Below are positions 49,068 to 56,908 of a DNA stretch of 64,000 bases, piece by piece. Where the stretch lies: contig JACCES010000002.1 in the NCBI GenBank assembly GCA_013416455.1, positions 124,001-188,000 on the forward strand, written 5' to 3'. A model generated the notes under the pieces. It made no database searches, had not been told where the DNA came from, and saw only the letters and a list, made by a program, of their open reading frames with translations. This stretch comes from Alcaligenaceae bacterium (GTDB taxonomy: Bacteria > Pseudomonadota > Gammaproteobacteria > Burkholderiales > Burkholderiaceae_B). The translations under genes and the position numbers were made by a program. Within the stretch, counting starts at the first letter, position 1. Each line of letters starts with the position of its first letter.

Positions 49068-50236
49068 ATATTCTGTTCTTCGTCAGTTCCATGCACGCGG
49101 GCGGCGCCGAGAGGGTCGCGGCGACGCTCAGCGGCGGCTGGGCGCAGCGCGGCCATCGCGTCACGCTCGCTCCCACCTATACCCGCAAGGGCAAGCTCTT
49201 CTATGCGCTGGATGAGCAGGTCCGTGTCGAATGGGTGGCGGACCGGCTCGGCTGGCTGGCCCGCACGCCGCTGGCGCCATTCGTCAAGCTTCTGGCATTG
49301 CGCCGGCTGGTGCGCGAGCAGCGTCCGGACGCCATTGTTTCTTTTCTGACCAATGTGAATGTGATGGTTCTGATGGCGACCTGGGGCCTGGGCGTTCCGG
49401 TGATCGTGTGCGAACGCACGAATCCGGCCGTCAGCACCAGCGCCACGCCGCGTCTTCAGCGCATGCGGCGCTGGCTGTATCCGCGCGCCGCCATGGTGAC
49501 CGTGCAGGCCGAGGCCAGCATCGCGCCCATGATGAAGCGGGTGCCGGGCATACAGCGGCTGGCCGTGGTGCCGAACCCCTTGCCGCCGGATCTGCCCGAC
49601 CCGCGCGGGCCGGATGAAAGGGGCGGGGCCGCCGGGGAAGCGTCATCGCCATCGCCTGGCGCGCAACGGCGCCGTCTGGTGGCGATGGGGCGTTTCGTGC
49701 CCGCCAAGCGCTATACCGGCCTCGTCAAGGTGTTTGCGCGGCTGGCTCCCCGGTTTCCTGACTGGGAGCTCGTCATATGGGGCGACGGCCCCTTGCGCGG
49801 CGAGCTCGAAGACCGGGTGCGGCAGGCGGACCTGGACGGCCGTGTATTGCTGCCGGGGCGCACATCCGCGCCCTGGCGTGAGCTGCTTGCTTCCGATCTT
49901 TTCGTGCTGACGTCGGAAGTGGAAGGGTTTCCCAATGCATTGATCGAGGCCATGGCGCTCGGCCTGCCCTGCGTGAGCGTCGATTGCCCCAGCGGGCCGA
50001 AGGAAATCACGCGCGAAGGCCGGGATGCCGTGCTGGTTCCCCTCAATGACGAGGCCGCGCTCGAACAGGCGCTGGCCGGCCTGATGGCGGACCCGGCGGC
50101 CCGGGCCGATCTCGGCCGGCGCGGCGCCCTCGGTGTGCGGCAGCGCTATGGCCTGGCGCAGGTGCTGGCGCACTGGGACACCCTGTTCCGTGACGCCGGG
50201 GTCGCCTTGGCGCCGGGTCCGGACAGTCCCGACTGA
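49064..50236 (+). CDS. Glycosyltransferase, GT4 family (WbpT position)
   Basis: A 390-residue GT-B glycosyltransferase with ILFFVSSMHAGGAERVAATL at the N-terminus and, in the donor domain, VAMGRFVPAKRYTGLVKVF and TSEVEGFPNALIEAMALGLP. The linker around residues 180-205 is Gly/Pro/Ser-rich. The ATG overlaps the asnB-type stop by four bases. In the O6-like order this is the wbpT place. It adds one sugar to the growing lipid-linked unit; the sugar is unknown. Confidence 0.9.
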   Translation: MNILFFVSSMHAGGAERVAATLSGGWAQRGHRVTLAPTYTRKGKLFYALDEQVRVEWVADRLGWLARTPLAPFVKLLALRRLVREQRPDAIVSFLTNVNVMVLMATWGLGVPVIVCERTNPAVSTSATPRLQRMRRWLYPRAAMVTVQAEASIAPMMKRVPGIQRLAVVPNPLPPDLPDPRGPDERGGAAGEASSPSPGAQRRRLVAMGRFVPAKRYTGLVKVFARLAPRFPDWELVIWGDGPLRGELEDRVRQADLDGRVLLPGRTSAPWRELLASDLFVLTSEVEGFPNALIEAMALGLPCVSVDCPSGPKEITREGRDAVLVPLNDEAALEQALAGLMADPAARADLGRRGALGVRQRYGLAQVLAHWDTLFRDAGVALAPGPDSPD

Positions 50237-50279
50237 ACGGCGCCATTGTTTTATAGTATCTACAAAGGATATATGTAAC

Positions 50280-52832
50280 GTGAATTCCGCCCAACAGCCA
50301 AGCCGACCGCCATACCCTGCCGGCCAGGGCATGGAAGGGCAGCCGTCCGCCGATGCGCAAGCCGGCGCCGGGCCGCACAAGGGCGGCGCCGACTCCGGGC
50401 TCCATGTCGTACACATCATCTCCGGGCTGGGCCAGGGCGGCGCGGAAACCGTGCTGCACAGGCTGGTGGCGGCGCCGGGCCAGCCGGCCGTCCATACTGT
50501 CATTTCCCTGGGCGGCGAAGACGTGTTCGGCCCGCGCCTGCGCGCAGCCGGTGTCCAGGTCCATGCCCTGCGCATGAAGGATTCCCCGCTGGCCGCGCCG
50601 GCGGCCCTGTGGCGCCTGCGTGGGCTGCTGAAGCGCTTGCGTCCGGACGTCGTCCAGACCTGGATGTACCATGCCGACCTGCTGGGCGGGGTGGTCGCCA
50701 GGCTGGCCGGCATCCGGGCCATCGCATGGGGCATACGCAATTCCGGCGCCGACCTGCGGCACGGCAGCCGCAGCGGGCGCGCCGTCGCCTGGCTGTGCGC
50801 CCGCCTGTCGCGCTGGATACCGGGCGTCATCGTCGCCTGCGCGGACGATGCCGCGCGCCGCCATCGGGAATGGGGCTATGACGCCGACCGCATGCTGGTC
50901 ATCCCGAACGGCTACGACATGGCGGCCTGGCGCCCCGACGATGCCGCCCGTGACGATCTGCGCGGCGAATGGGGCGTGGAGCCGGATACCGTTCTGATCG
51001 GCAGCGTGGCGCGCTGGAATCCGTTGAAGGATCACGCCAATCTGCTGGATGCCTTTGCGCGCAGCCTGAAGCTGCACCCTGGCCTGCGCTGCGTGCTGGT
51101 GGGGCAGGGCATGGATGCGGGCAACACCGAGCTGGCCTCAATGCTGCGGCAGCACGGCATCCAGGAACAGGTGATGCTGCTGGGCCGCCGCGATGACGTG
51201 CCGCGCATCCTGAACGCGCTCGATGTGTACGTGCTTTCCAGCCGCGCCGAAGGCTTTCCGAATGTCGTGGCGGAGGCCATGGCCACCGGCCTGCCCTGCG
51301 TAGTGACCGATGTGGGCGATGCGGCTCGCATTGTCGGTGATTGCGGGTGGGTGGTGCCGCCGCGCGATGCGCAGGCGCTGGCCGCCGCCATCGGCGCCGC
51401 GGCGGGTCTGCTGGAATCGGGGGAAGGGCGCGGGGAACATATGTCTCGCGCCCGCCGTGGCCGCGAACGGGTCGAACAGCATTACGGCCTGGAGACGATG
51501 CGCCGGCGCTATCAGACGGTATGGTCCCGGCTCGCGGCCGATTATCCGGCCCGCCGGCCCGCCGCCCCGGGCCCGGGGGCGCCCGCCGTGCCGCGGCCCA
51601 GGAAGGAAGGCTATGTCCCTCTTTCCGTGGGGGCACCGGCGGCGGCCGCGGCCCGGGCGGAACCCGTCGTGGCATCCCGGCGCCTGCTGTTTCTCGTGAA
51701 CAATCCCGCGTTCTTCCTGTCGCACCGGCTACCCATTGCCATGGCGGCCCGGGCTTCGGGTTTCGACGTGCACGTGGTCACCATGGACGGGCCCGCGGTC
51801 GCCGAGATCCGTGGCCATGGGCTGACGCACCACATCGTTCCCATGTCGCGCAGCGGCAGGCATCCGCTCCAGGAACTGCGCAGCCTGCATGCGTTCTGGA
51901 AGCTGTTCCGCCGGCTCCGGCCCGACCTGGTCCATGCCGTGACGATCAAGCCGGTGCTTTATGGCGGCATCGCGGCCCGTCTGGCGGGCGTACCCGCCTA
52001 TGTGGCGGCCGTTTCGGGCCTGGGTTTCATCTTCATGCGGCGCGAAGGCGGTTTCGATGCGCTGCGGCTGGCGGCGACCCTGCTGTACCGGCTGGCGCTG
52101 GGCCATCGCAACAGCCGGGTCGTCTTCCAGAATGCCGCCGACAGGAGCGAATTGCGCCGGGCCGGCGTGGTGCAGCCCGGCCAGACCGTAATGATCCGTG
52201 GCTCGGGCGTGGATCTGGACGCCTATCCCAGCAAGCCGGAACCGGAGGGCGCGCCGATCGCCATCATGGTCGCCCGGCTGCTTACGGACAAGGGCGTGCG
52301 CGAATTCGTCGAAGCGGCGCGCATGACGGCGGGACACCCGAGCGGGCTGAGATGGGTGCTGGTGGGCGGGCCCGATCCCGGCAATCCGGCCAGCATCACT
52401 GAAGAGGAATTCGGGCGCTGGCAGGAGGAAGGCGTGGTGATCTGCACGGGCGAGCGGGCCGACGTTGCCGAGCTCTACCAGAATTCGCATATCGCCGTTC
52501 TTCCTTCTTACCGCGAGGGCCTGCCCCGTTCTCTGGTCGAGGCCGCCGCTTGCGGCCGGGCCGTCGTCACCACCGACGTCCCCGGCTGCCGCGATGCCAT
52601 CGAACCGGGCGCCACCGGCCTGCTGGTGCCGCCGCGCGATGCGCGCGCGCTGGCCGACGCGGTGCTGGAGCTGGCCACCGATGCGCCGCGCCGCCGGGCC
52701 ATGGGAGCCGCCGGGCGGAAGCTGGCCGAGCGGGCTTTCGATATCGAGATGGTGGTGGCAGCCCACCTGGCCGTCTACGGGCAGTTGCTGGACCCCGAGC
52801 CGTGCGAAGGTTCGCGGTTCTCAGGAACCTAA
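50280..52832 (+). CDS. Two fused GT4 glycosyltransferases in one polypeptide
   Basis: An 850-residue protein holding two complete GT-B enzymes in tandem. The first spans about 40-415: HVVHIISGLGQGGAETVLHR, then VARWNPLKDHANLLDAF and SSRAEGFPNVVAEAMATGLP. A linker of about 45 residues rich in Ala/Pro (420-467) joins it to the second (468-850): LLFLVNNPAFFLSHRLPIAM, LVHAVTIKPVLYGGIAARLAG, SYREGLPRSLVEAAACGR. The start is probably the GTG at 50280 with AAGGA upstream; an ATG at 50331 is possible. Such enzymes are normally separate proteins, so one chain may add two consecutive sugars. The last 12 bases overlap the end of the convergent LysR gene. Confidence 0.9.
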   Translation: MNSAQQPSRPPYPAGQGMEGQPSADAQAGAGPHKGGADSGLHVVHIISGLGQGGAETVLHRLVAAPGQPAVHTVISLGGEDVFGPRLRAAGVQVHALRMKDSPLAAPAALWRLRGLLKRLRPDVVQTWMYHADLLGGVVARLAGIRAIAWGIRNSGADLRHGSRSGRAVAWLCARLSRWIPGVIVACADDAARRHREWGYDADRMLVIPNGYDMAAWRPDDAARDDLRGEWGVEPDTVLIGSVARWNPLKDHANLLDAFARSLKLHPGLRCVLVGQGMDAGNTELASMLRQHGIQEQVMLLGRRDDVPRILNALDVYVLSSRAEGFPNVVAEAMATGLPCVVTDVGDAARIVGDCGWVVPPRDAQALAAAIGAAAGLLESGEGRGEHMSRARRGRERVEQHYGLETMRRRYQTVWSRLAADYPARRPAAPGPGAPAVPRPRKEGYVPLSVGAPAAAAARAEPVVASRRLLFLVNNPAFFLSHRLPIAMAARASGFDVHVVTMDGPAVAEIRGHGLTHHIVPMSRSGRHPLQELRSLHAFWKLFRRLRPDLVHAVTIKPVLYGGIAARLAGVPAYVAAVSGLGFIFMRREGGFDALRLAATLLYRLALGHRNSRVVFQNAADRSELRRAGVVQPGQTVMIRGSGVDLDAYPSKPEPEGAPIAIMVARLLTDKGVREFVEAARMTAGHPSGLRWVLVGGPDPGNPASITEEEFGRWQEEGVVICTGERADVAELYQNSHIAVLPSYREGLPRSLVEAAACGRAVVTTDVPGCRDAIEPGATGLLVPPRDARALADAVLELATDAPRRRAMGAAGRKLAERAFDIEMVVAAHLAVYGQLLDPEPCEGSRFSGT

Positions 52833-53756
52833 CCAGCGCCCTTCGGGCCAGGCGCCGGCGTTGATCGCATTGTGCGTTTCGCGCAACAGCAGATCGACCG
52901 CGCAACGCACGTGCCGCGCGGTCGGACGGTGCATGGGCAAAGCCAGCACGATGCTACGGCTGATGCCGGGTTCCGTCAGTGGGGCGCCTTTGAGCTTATG
53001 GTTGCGAAGGTCTTCCGCAACGGCAATGGGCGGCAGGATGGTCAGCCCGTGCCCGCACAGTACCAGGCTTCTTTGTACGCTGAGGTCATTGGTTTCGGCC
53101 GACAGGTTCAGATCGACCTTGGCAACGGCGGATGCGTGTTCCACCAAGGTGCGTATGCCATGGGGAGCGCTGGGCAGCACCATTCTGTGCCGGGAAAGTT
53201 CGGCCAATGCCACGGGCCGATCCGGGCTCAGCGCGCTGTCGGGCGGGCCTATGACCCAGAGTGCTTCCTCGATCAGGGGTGTGCTTTCTATTTCGGACGA
53301 GCGTTCGGCGCCATAGAGCAGGGCGGCATCCACTTCGCCCGACTGCAGCCATTGCAGCAAGGTGCCGGCGTATCCCACTGCGATGCGCAGGCGGATGCCC
53401 GGATGGGCGTCGGCGATTGCCGCGACCAGCGGGCTGGATAGCAGATCGACCGTACTGGGCAGCAGGCCGAGAGTCACCAGGCCGCTGACACTGCCCGTCG
53501 CCGCGCCGGAGATCTCCATGCGGGCACGATCCAGTTCCAGCACCACGCGACGCGCATAACCTACCAGCGCCTTGCCTGCGTCGGTCAGCACCATGCCGTG
53601 GCGCTGGCGTTCGAACAGCGCTGTGCCTACGTCGTCTTCCAGCAGCCGGATCTGGCGCGAGACCGCGGGCTGCACCAGATGCAGCATGTCGGCCGCGCGC
53701 GTGACGTTACCCGTTTCAGCCACCATCAGGAATGCATGCAAATGCTTAATATCCAT
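52821..53756 (-). CDS. LysR-family transcriptional regulator
   Basis: A 311-residue LTTR with the DNA-binding domain DIKHLHAFLMVAETGNVTRA plus ADMLHLVQPAVSRQIRLLE and the CysB-like effector domain after residue 90. It resembles regulators of Burkholderiales that sit next to Bug receptors. It is divergent from the decarboxylase remnant, aldehyde dehydrogenase and Bug receptor 3 and likely controls them through the AT-rich intergenic region. Its stop overlaps the fused glycosyltransferase gene by 12 bases. Confidence 0.92.
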   Translation of the reverse strand: MDIKHLHAFLMVAETGNVTRAADMLHLVQPAVSRQIRLLEDDVGTALFERQRHGMVLTDAGKALVGYARRVVLELDRARMEISGAATGSVSGLVTLGLLPSTVDLLSSPLVAAIADAHPGIRLRIAVGYAGTLLQWLQSGEVDAALLYGAERSSEIESTPLIEEALWVIGPPDSALSPDRPVALAELSRHRMVLPSAPHGIRTLVEHASAVAKVDLNLSAETNDLSVQRSLVLCGHGLTILPPIAVAEDLRNHKLKGAPLTEPGISRSIVLALPMHRPTARHVRCAVDLLLRETHNAINAGAWPEGRWLGS

Positions 53757-53804
53757 ATAGGAATCAAAAAATATGATCTTTGGATGACGAAATGCTATTT
53801 TACT

Positions 53805-53817
53805 TGATATTAAATCA
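53805..53817. promoter_or_regulatory. LysR-type box (T-N11-A) between LysR and catabolic genes
   Basis: TGAT-ATTAA-ATCA is a 13-base dyad that fits the T-N11-A LysR pattern. It lies 49 bases from the LysR start and 41 bases before the remnant's ATG, inside a markedly AT-rich 100-base island. It is a good candidate operator and promoter region. Confidence 0.5.
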
Positions 53818-53857
53818 TTTTTTATTATTACAGCATCTTCACTTTTTGAATGCCATC

Positions 53858-54028
53858 ATGAACTCCACCCCTTCAATGGCGCCTGATTGGCAGCAAGCTG
53901 TTTTCAACGTGCTCAAGGAGGGCGGCGTCCACCAGATCGCCTACGTGCCCCCGCGGATGCTGCCACCCCGCGACGGTCCCTACATCAAGAACCGTTTCCG
54001 AGCCGCGCTCGGCCTGCGGCCTTTCTAA
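53858..54028 (+). pseudogene. Truncated sulfopyruvate/phosphonopyruvate decarboxylase alpha-like fragment
   Basis: 56 residues only. The start APDWQQAVFNVLKEGGVHQI followed by AYVP matches the beginning of the TPP-binding alpha subunit of sulfopyruvate (or phosphonopyruvate) decarboxylases, which usually continues with DAGHARLI and about 130 more residues. Here it changes to an unrelated tail (PPRMLPPRDGPYIKNRFRAA) and stops. No other frame downstream restores the family, so most of the gene seems deleted. It sits in the promoter-proximal place of the aldehyde dehydrogenase unit. The family call rests on about 25 residues. Confidence 0.5.
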
Positions 54029-54110
54029 GCACAGCAGGCTGCCGACACCAACTTGCCGCTGGCACGCATTGGGCGGACGCCGGCAGCTGCCCTTTCGACG
54101 ATGAGGCTCC

Positions 54111-55589
54111 ATGCAACGCTACCAATTGCGTATCAACGGCCAGAACTGTGCGCCGCAAAGCGGCGTCTGGTTTGAAACCCAGAATCCCTACACGGGCGAG
54201 GCCTGGGCCGAAATCCCACGTGGAAATGCCCGTGACGTGGATGCTGCCGTGCAGGCGGCACATGACGCACTGACCAGCGGCTCCTGGGCCGAGCTGACCG
54301 CCACTCAGCGCGGCGCCCTTCTGCGCAAGCTGGGGGACCTGGTGGCCCGCGATGCGGCCAGGCTCGCCGCGATCGAAGTGCGGGACAATGGCAAGCTGCT
54401 GGCCGAAATGCAGGGGCAGCTCAACTACATTCCGCAGTGGTTCTATTACTACGGTGGCCTGGCAGACAAGGTGCAGGGCGCCACGCTGCCGCTCGACAAG
54501 AAAGGCTACTTCGCCTTCACGCGCCACGAACCCGTTGGGGTGGTGGCCGCCATCACCCCATGGAATTCGCCTCTGCTGCTGCTCGCCTGGAAGATCGCTC
54601 CGGCACTGGCGGCGGGCTGCACCATCGTGGTCAAGCCCTCGGAATTCACATCGGCGTCCACGCTGGAATTAGCCGAATTGTTTGATGAGGCCGGCTTCCC
54701 GCCCGGGGTATTCAATGTGGTCACGGGCTTTGGGGCCGAGGTGGGCACGCCGCTGGTCGAGCACCCGCTGGTGGCCAAGGTCAGCTTCACGGGCTCGGAT
54801 GCCACAGGCCGCGTCATCAACGAAAAGGCCGGCCGCCTGTTCAAGCGCACGGCGATGGAACTGGGCGGAAAATCGCCCAATGTGGTGTTCGAGGACGCGG
54901 ACATCGACCAGGCCGTGTTCGGCGCCATTTCGGGCATCTTCGCCGCCACGGGCCAGACCTGCATCGCCGGTTCGCGCCTGCTGGTGCAGGACACCATCCA
55001 TGACGACTTCGTCGAAAAACTCGTGGCCGTGGCCCGCAACGCGCGCATGGGCGACCCCATGGACGTGGATACGCAGGTGGGGCCCGTCACCACGCCGCCG
55101 CAGTACCGGAAGGTGCTTGACTACATCGAGATGGCGCGAGGCGAAGGCGCCACCGTCGTGTTGGGCGGCGCCAAGGGCACGGCGCCCGAGTGCGGCGGGG
55201 GCTGGTTCGTACAGCCCACCATCTTTACCGGCGTCACCAACGACATGCGTATCGCGCAGGAAGAGGTCTTCGGTCCCGTGTTGTCCATCATCCGTTTCAA
55301 GGACGAAGAAGATGCGCTGCGCATCGCCAATGACGTGCGCTTCGGCCTGGCCGCCGCAGTATGGACCCAGGATATCGGCCGCGCGATCCGCATGTCGGAA
55401 CGGCTGCAGGCCGGCACCGTCTGGGTCAATACCTACCGGGCTGTGAGCTTCATGGCGCCGTTCGGCGGATACAAGGATTCGGGCCTGGGCCGTGAGAACG
55501 GCGTCGATGCGATTCAGGAGTACCTGCAGACCAAGTGCGTGTGGATAAACAGCGGCGCGGTGATGGGCAACCCATTCGTGCTGCGGTGA
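54111..55589 (+). CDS. NAD(P)-dependent aldehyde dehydrogenase
   Basis: A 492-residue ALDH-superfamily enzyme oxidising an aldehyde to a carboxylate. Glu250 (MELGGKSPNVVF) is the general base and Cys284 (TGQTCIAGSR) the nucleophile, 34 residues apart as usual. The NAD-site ITPWNSPLLLLAWKIAPALA and the C-terminal PFGGYKDSGLGRENG are normal. It lies between the decayed decarboxylase fragment and Bug receptor 3. If the fragment is really from a sulfo- or phosphonopyruvate decarboxylase, its substrate could once have been the resulting substituted acetaldehyde; that is speculation. Confidence 0.92.
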   Translation: MQRYQLRINGQNCAPQSGVWFETQNPYTGEAWAEIPRGNARDVDAAVQAAHDALTSGSWAELTATQRGALLRKLGDLVARDAARLAAIEVRDNGKLLAEMQGQLNYIPQWFYYYGGLADKVQGATLPLDKKGYFAFTRHEPVGVVAAITPWNSPLLLLAWKIAPALAAGCTIVVKPSEFTSASTLELAELFDEAGFPPGVFNVVTGFGAEVGTPLVEHPLVAKVSFTGSDATGRVINEKAGRLFKRTAMELGGKSPNVVFEDADIDQAVFGAISGIFAATGQTCIAGSRLLVQDTIHDDFVEKLVAVARNARMGDPMDVDTQVGPVTTPPQYRKVLDYIEMARGEGATVVLGGAKGTAPECGGGWFVQPTIFTGVTNDMRIAQEEVFGPVLSIIRFKDEEDALRIANDVRFGLAAAVWTQDIGRAIRMSERLQAGTVWVNTYRAVSFMAPFGGYKDSGLGRENGVDAIQEYLQTKCVWINSGAVMGNPFVLR

Positions 55590-55633
55590 TCACGCATTTG
55601 AATATTTGAACAACAACCCACGGAGACATCCTC

Positions 55634-56632
55634 ATGCAAAATTCCATTCGCCGCCATCTGATGTGCGCAGGCGCCGCCGCCGTGCTCGGCCTGGCGCTTG
55701 CGCCGGTCTCGGCTCAGACATCGGTGTCCGCGCTGCCCAAAGGCCCGATCACACTGGTGGTTCCCTTTGCGGCCGGCGGTGCCACTGACGTGGTTTCGCG
55801 CCTGGTGGCGCAGAAACTCGGGGAACGCATCCAGCGCACCGTCGTGGTCGAGAACGTAGGCGGGGGCGGCGGCTCCATAGGCGCGGTCAAGGTGGCGCGG
55901 GCCACGCCGGACGGCAACACGCTGCTGATGGGCACGATTGCCACGCACGTCATCAATCCGCTGTCGATGGCGCAGTTGTCCTATGACGCTCAGAAGGATT
56001 TCACGCCCGTCTCGCTGATCGTCACGGTGCCCAACGTGTTGTTGGTTCACCCTTCGGTCAAGGCCACGAACGTACAGGAGCTGATCGGCCTGGTGAAGGC
56101 GAGTCCCGGCCAGTTCAGCTACGGCTCTTCCGGCGTGGGCACGCCGCCGCACCTGTCGGGCGAACTGTTCAAGTCGATGACCGGCGCGGAGATGACCCAT
56201 GTGCCCTACAAGGGAGGCGGCCCGGCCATGGTCGATCTGATAGCCGGGCATATTCCCATCCTTTTCGACGTGCTGTCGGGAGCCGCCCAGCATGTCCGCG
56301 CGGGATCGGCGCGCGCGCTGGCGGTGACCACGCCCGAGCGCGTGGCCTCGTTCCCCGATCTCGCCACAGTGGCGGAGTCGGGCGTGCCCGGCTACGAAAC
56401 CTGGACATGGAATGCCGTCTTCGGCCCAGCGGGCATGCCGCGCGACATGACGGAGCAGTTGAGCCGGGAGCTGCAGGCGGTGGTGGCGGAGCCCGATGTG
56501 CAGGCCATGCTCAAGGATCTGAGCGCCACGCCCGTGGGATCGACGCCCGATGACCTGGCCGCCCTGGTCGAGGCCGAGACGGACAAGTGGCGAGCCGTCA
56601 TCAAGTCCATCGGCGGCTTGAAGCGGGATTGA
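55634..56632 (+). CDS. Bug-family (TTT) periplasmic substrate-binding protein 3
   Basis: A 332-residue TctC/Bug receptor with a signal peptide (CAGAAAVLGLALAPVSAQT). Family motifs are ITLVVPFAAGGATDVVSRL, VVENVGGGGGSIGAVKVA and TPDGNTLLMG; the usual VENRAGAGG loop is more Gly-rich here. It has a GGAGACA ribosome site and starts 44 bases after the ALDH stop, so it is in the same unit. A periplasmic carboxylate or aldehyde-acid precursor is the expected ligand. Transporter membrane genes must be elsewhere. Confidence 0.9.
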   Translation: MQNSIRRHLMCAGAAAVLGLALAPVSAQTSVSALPKGPITLVVPFAAGGATDVVSRLVAQKLGERIQRTVVVENVGGGGGSIGAVKVARATPDGNTLLMGTIATHVINPLSMAQLSYDAQKDFTPVSLIVTVPNVLLVHPSVKATNVQELIGLVKASPGQFSYGSSGVGTPPHLSGELFKSMTGAEMTHVPYKGGGPAMVDLIAGHIPILFDVLSGAAQHVRAGSARALAVTTPERVASFPDLATVAESGVPGYETWTWNAVFGPAGMPRDMTEQLSRELQAVVAEPDVQAMLKDLSATPVGSTPDDLAALVEAETDKWRAVIKSIGGLKRD

Positions 56633-56722
56633 GCCGTGACGCAAGGCAGCAGCGCTTTGATCGGACGGCGCGCGGACGTTGTCGGCGCGTCGCGGGTGCT
56701 GCCAGCCCGATGACACCATTGC

Positions 56723-56878
56723 TCACCAGCCGGACTGGCGCGGCCGCCGGCCGTGCTGATGATTCTCGCGGTTGCTCTTGGCGAATCCATAGACGAAGAA
56801 AGCGTGTTCCGTGGTGTGATACAGGATGATGGTGCGGAAACCGCCGGATTCACCTTGCACCGGCCGCACCCGCGGCAT
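56723..56878 (-). pseudogene. Remnant of a RelE/HigB-type toxin gene
   Basis: A 51-residue reading that starts MPRVRPVQGESGGFRTIILY and continues EHAFFVYGFAKSNREN before an unrelated end and a stop. The pattern 'RPxQGxSGGFRT ... FFVYGFAKSxRxN' is the C-terminal half of the RelE-like toxins of the HigB-2/YgjN type. The N-terminal half is absent: a TAG stop sits two codons upstream. The normal C-terminal helix is lost, and no antitoxin gene is recognisable beside it. It lies just after the phosphomannomutase gene on the same strand. The remainder of the 56633-56908 gap holds nothing else I can identify. Confidence 0.6.
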
Positions 56879-56908
56879 GCGCTACTGGGGCTCGGCTGAC
56901 GCGGAGGA

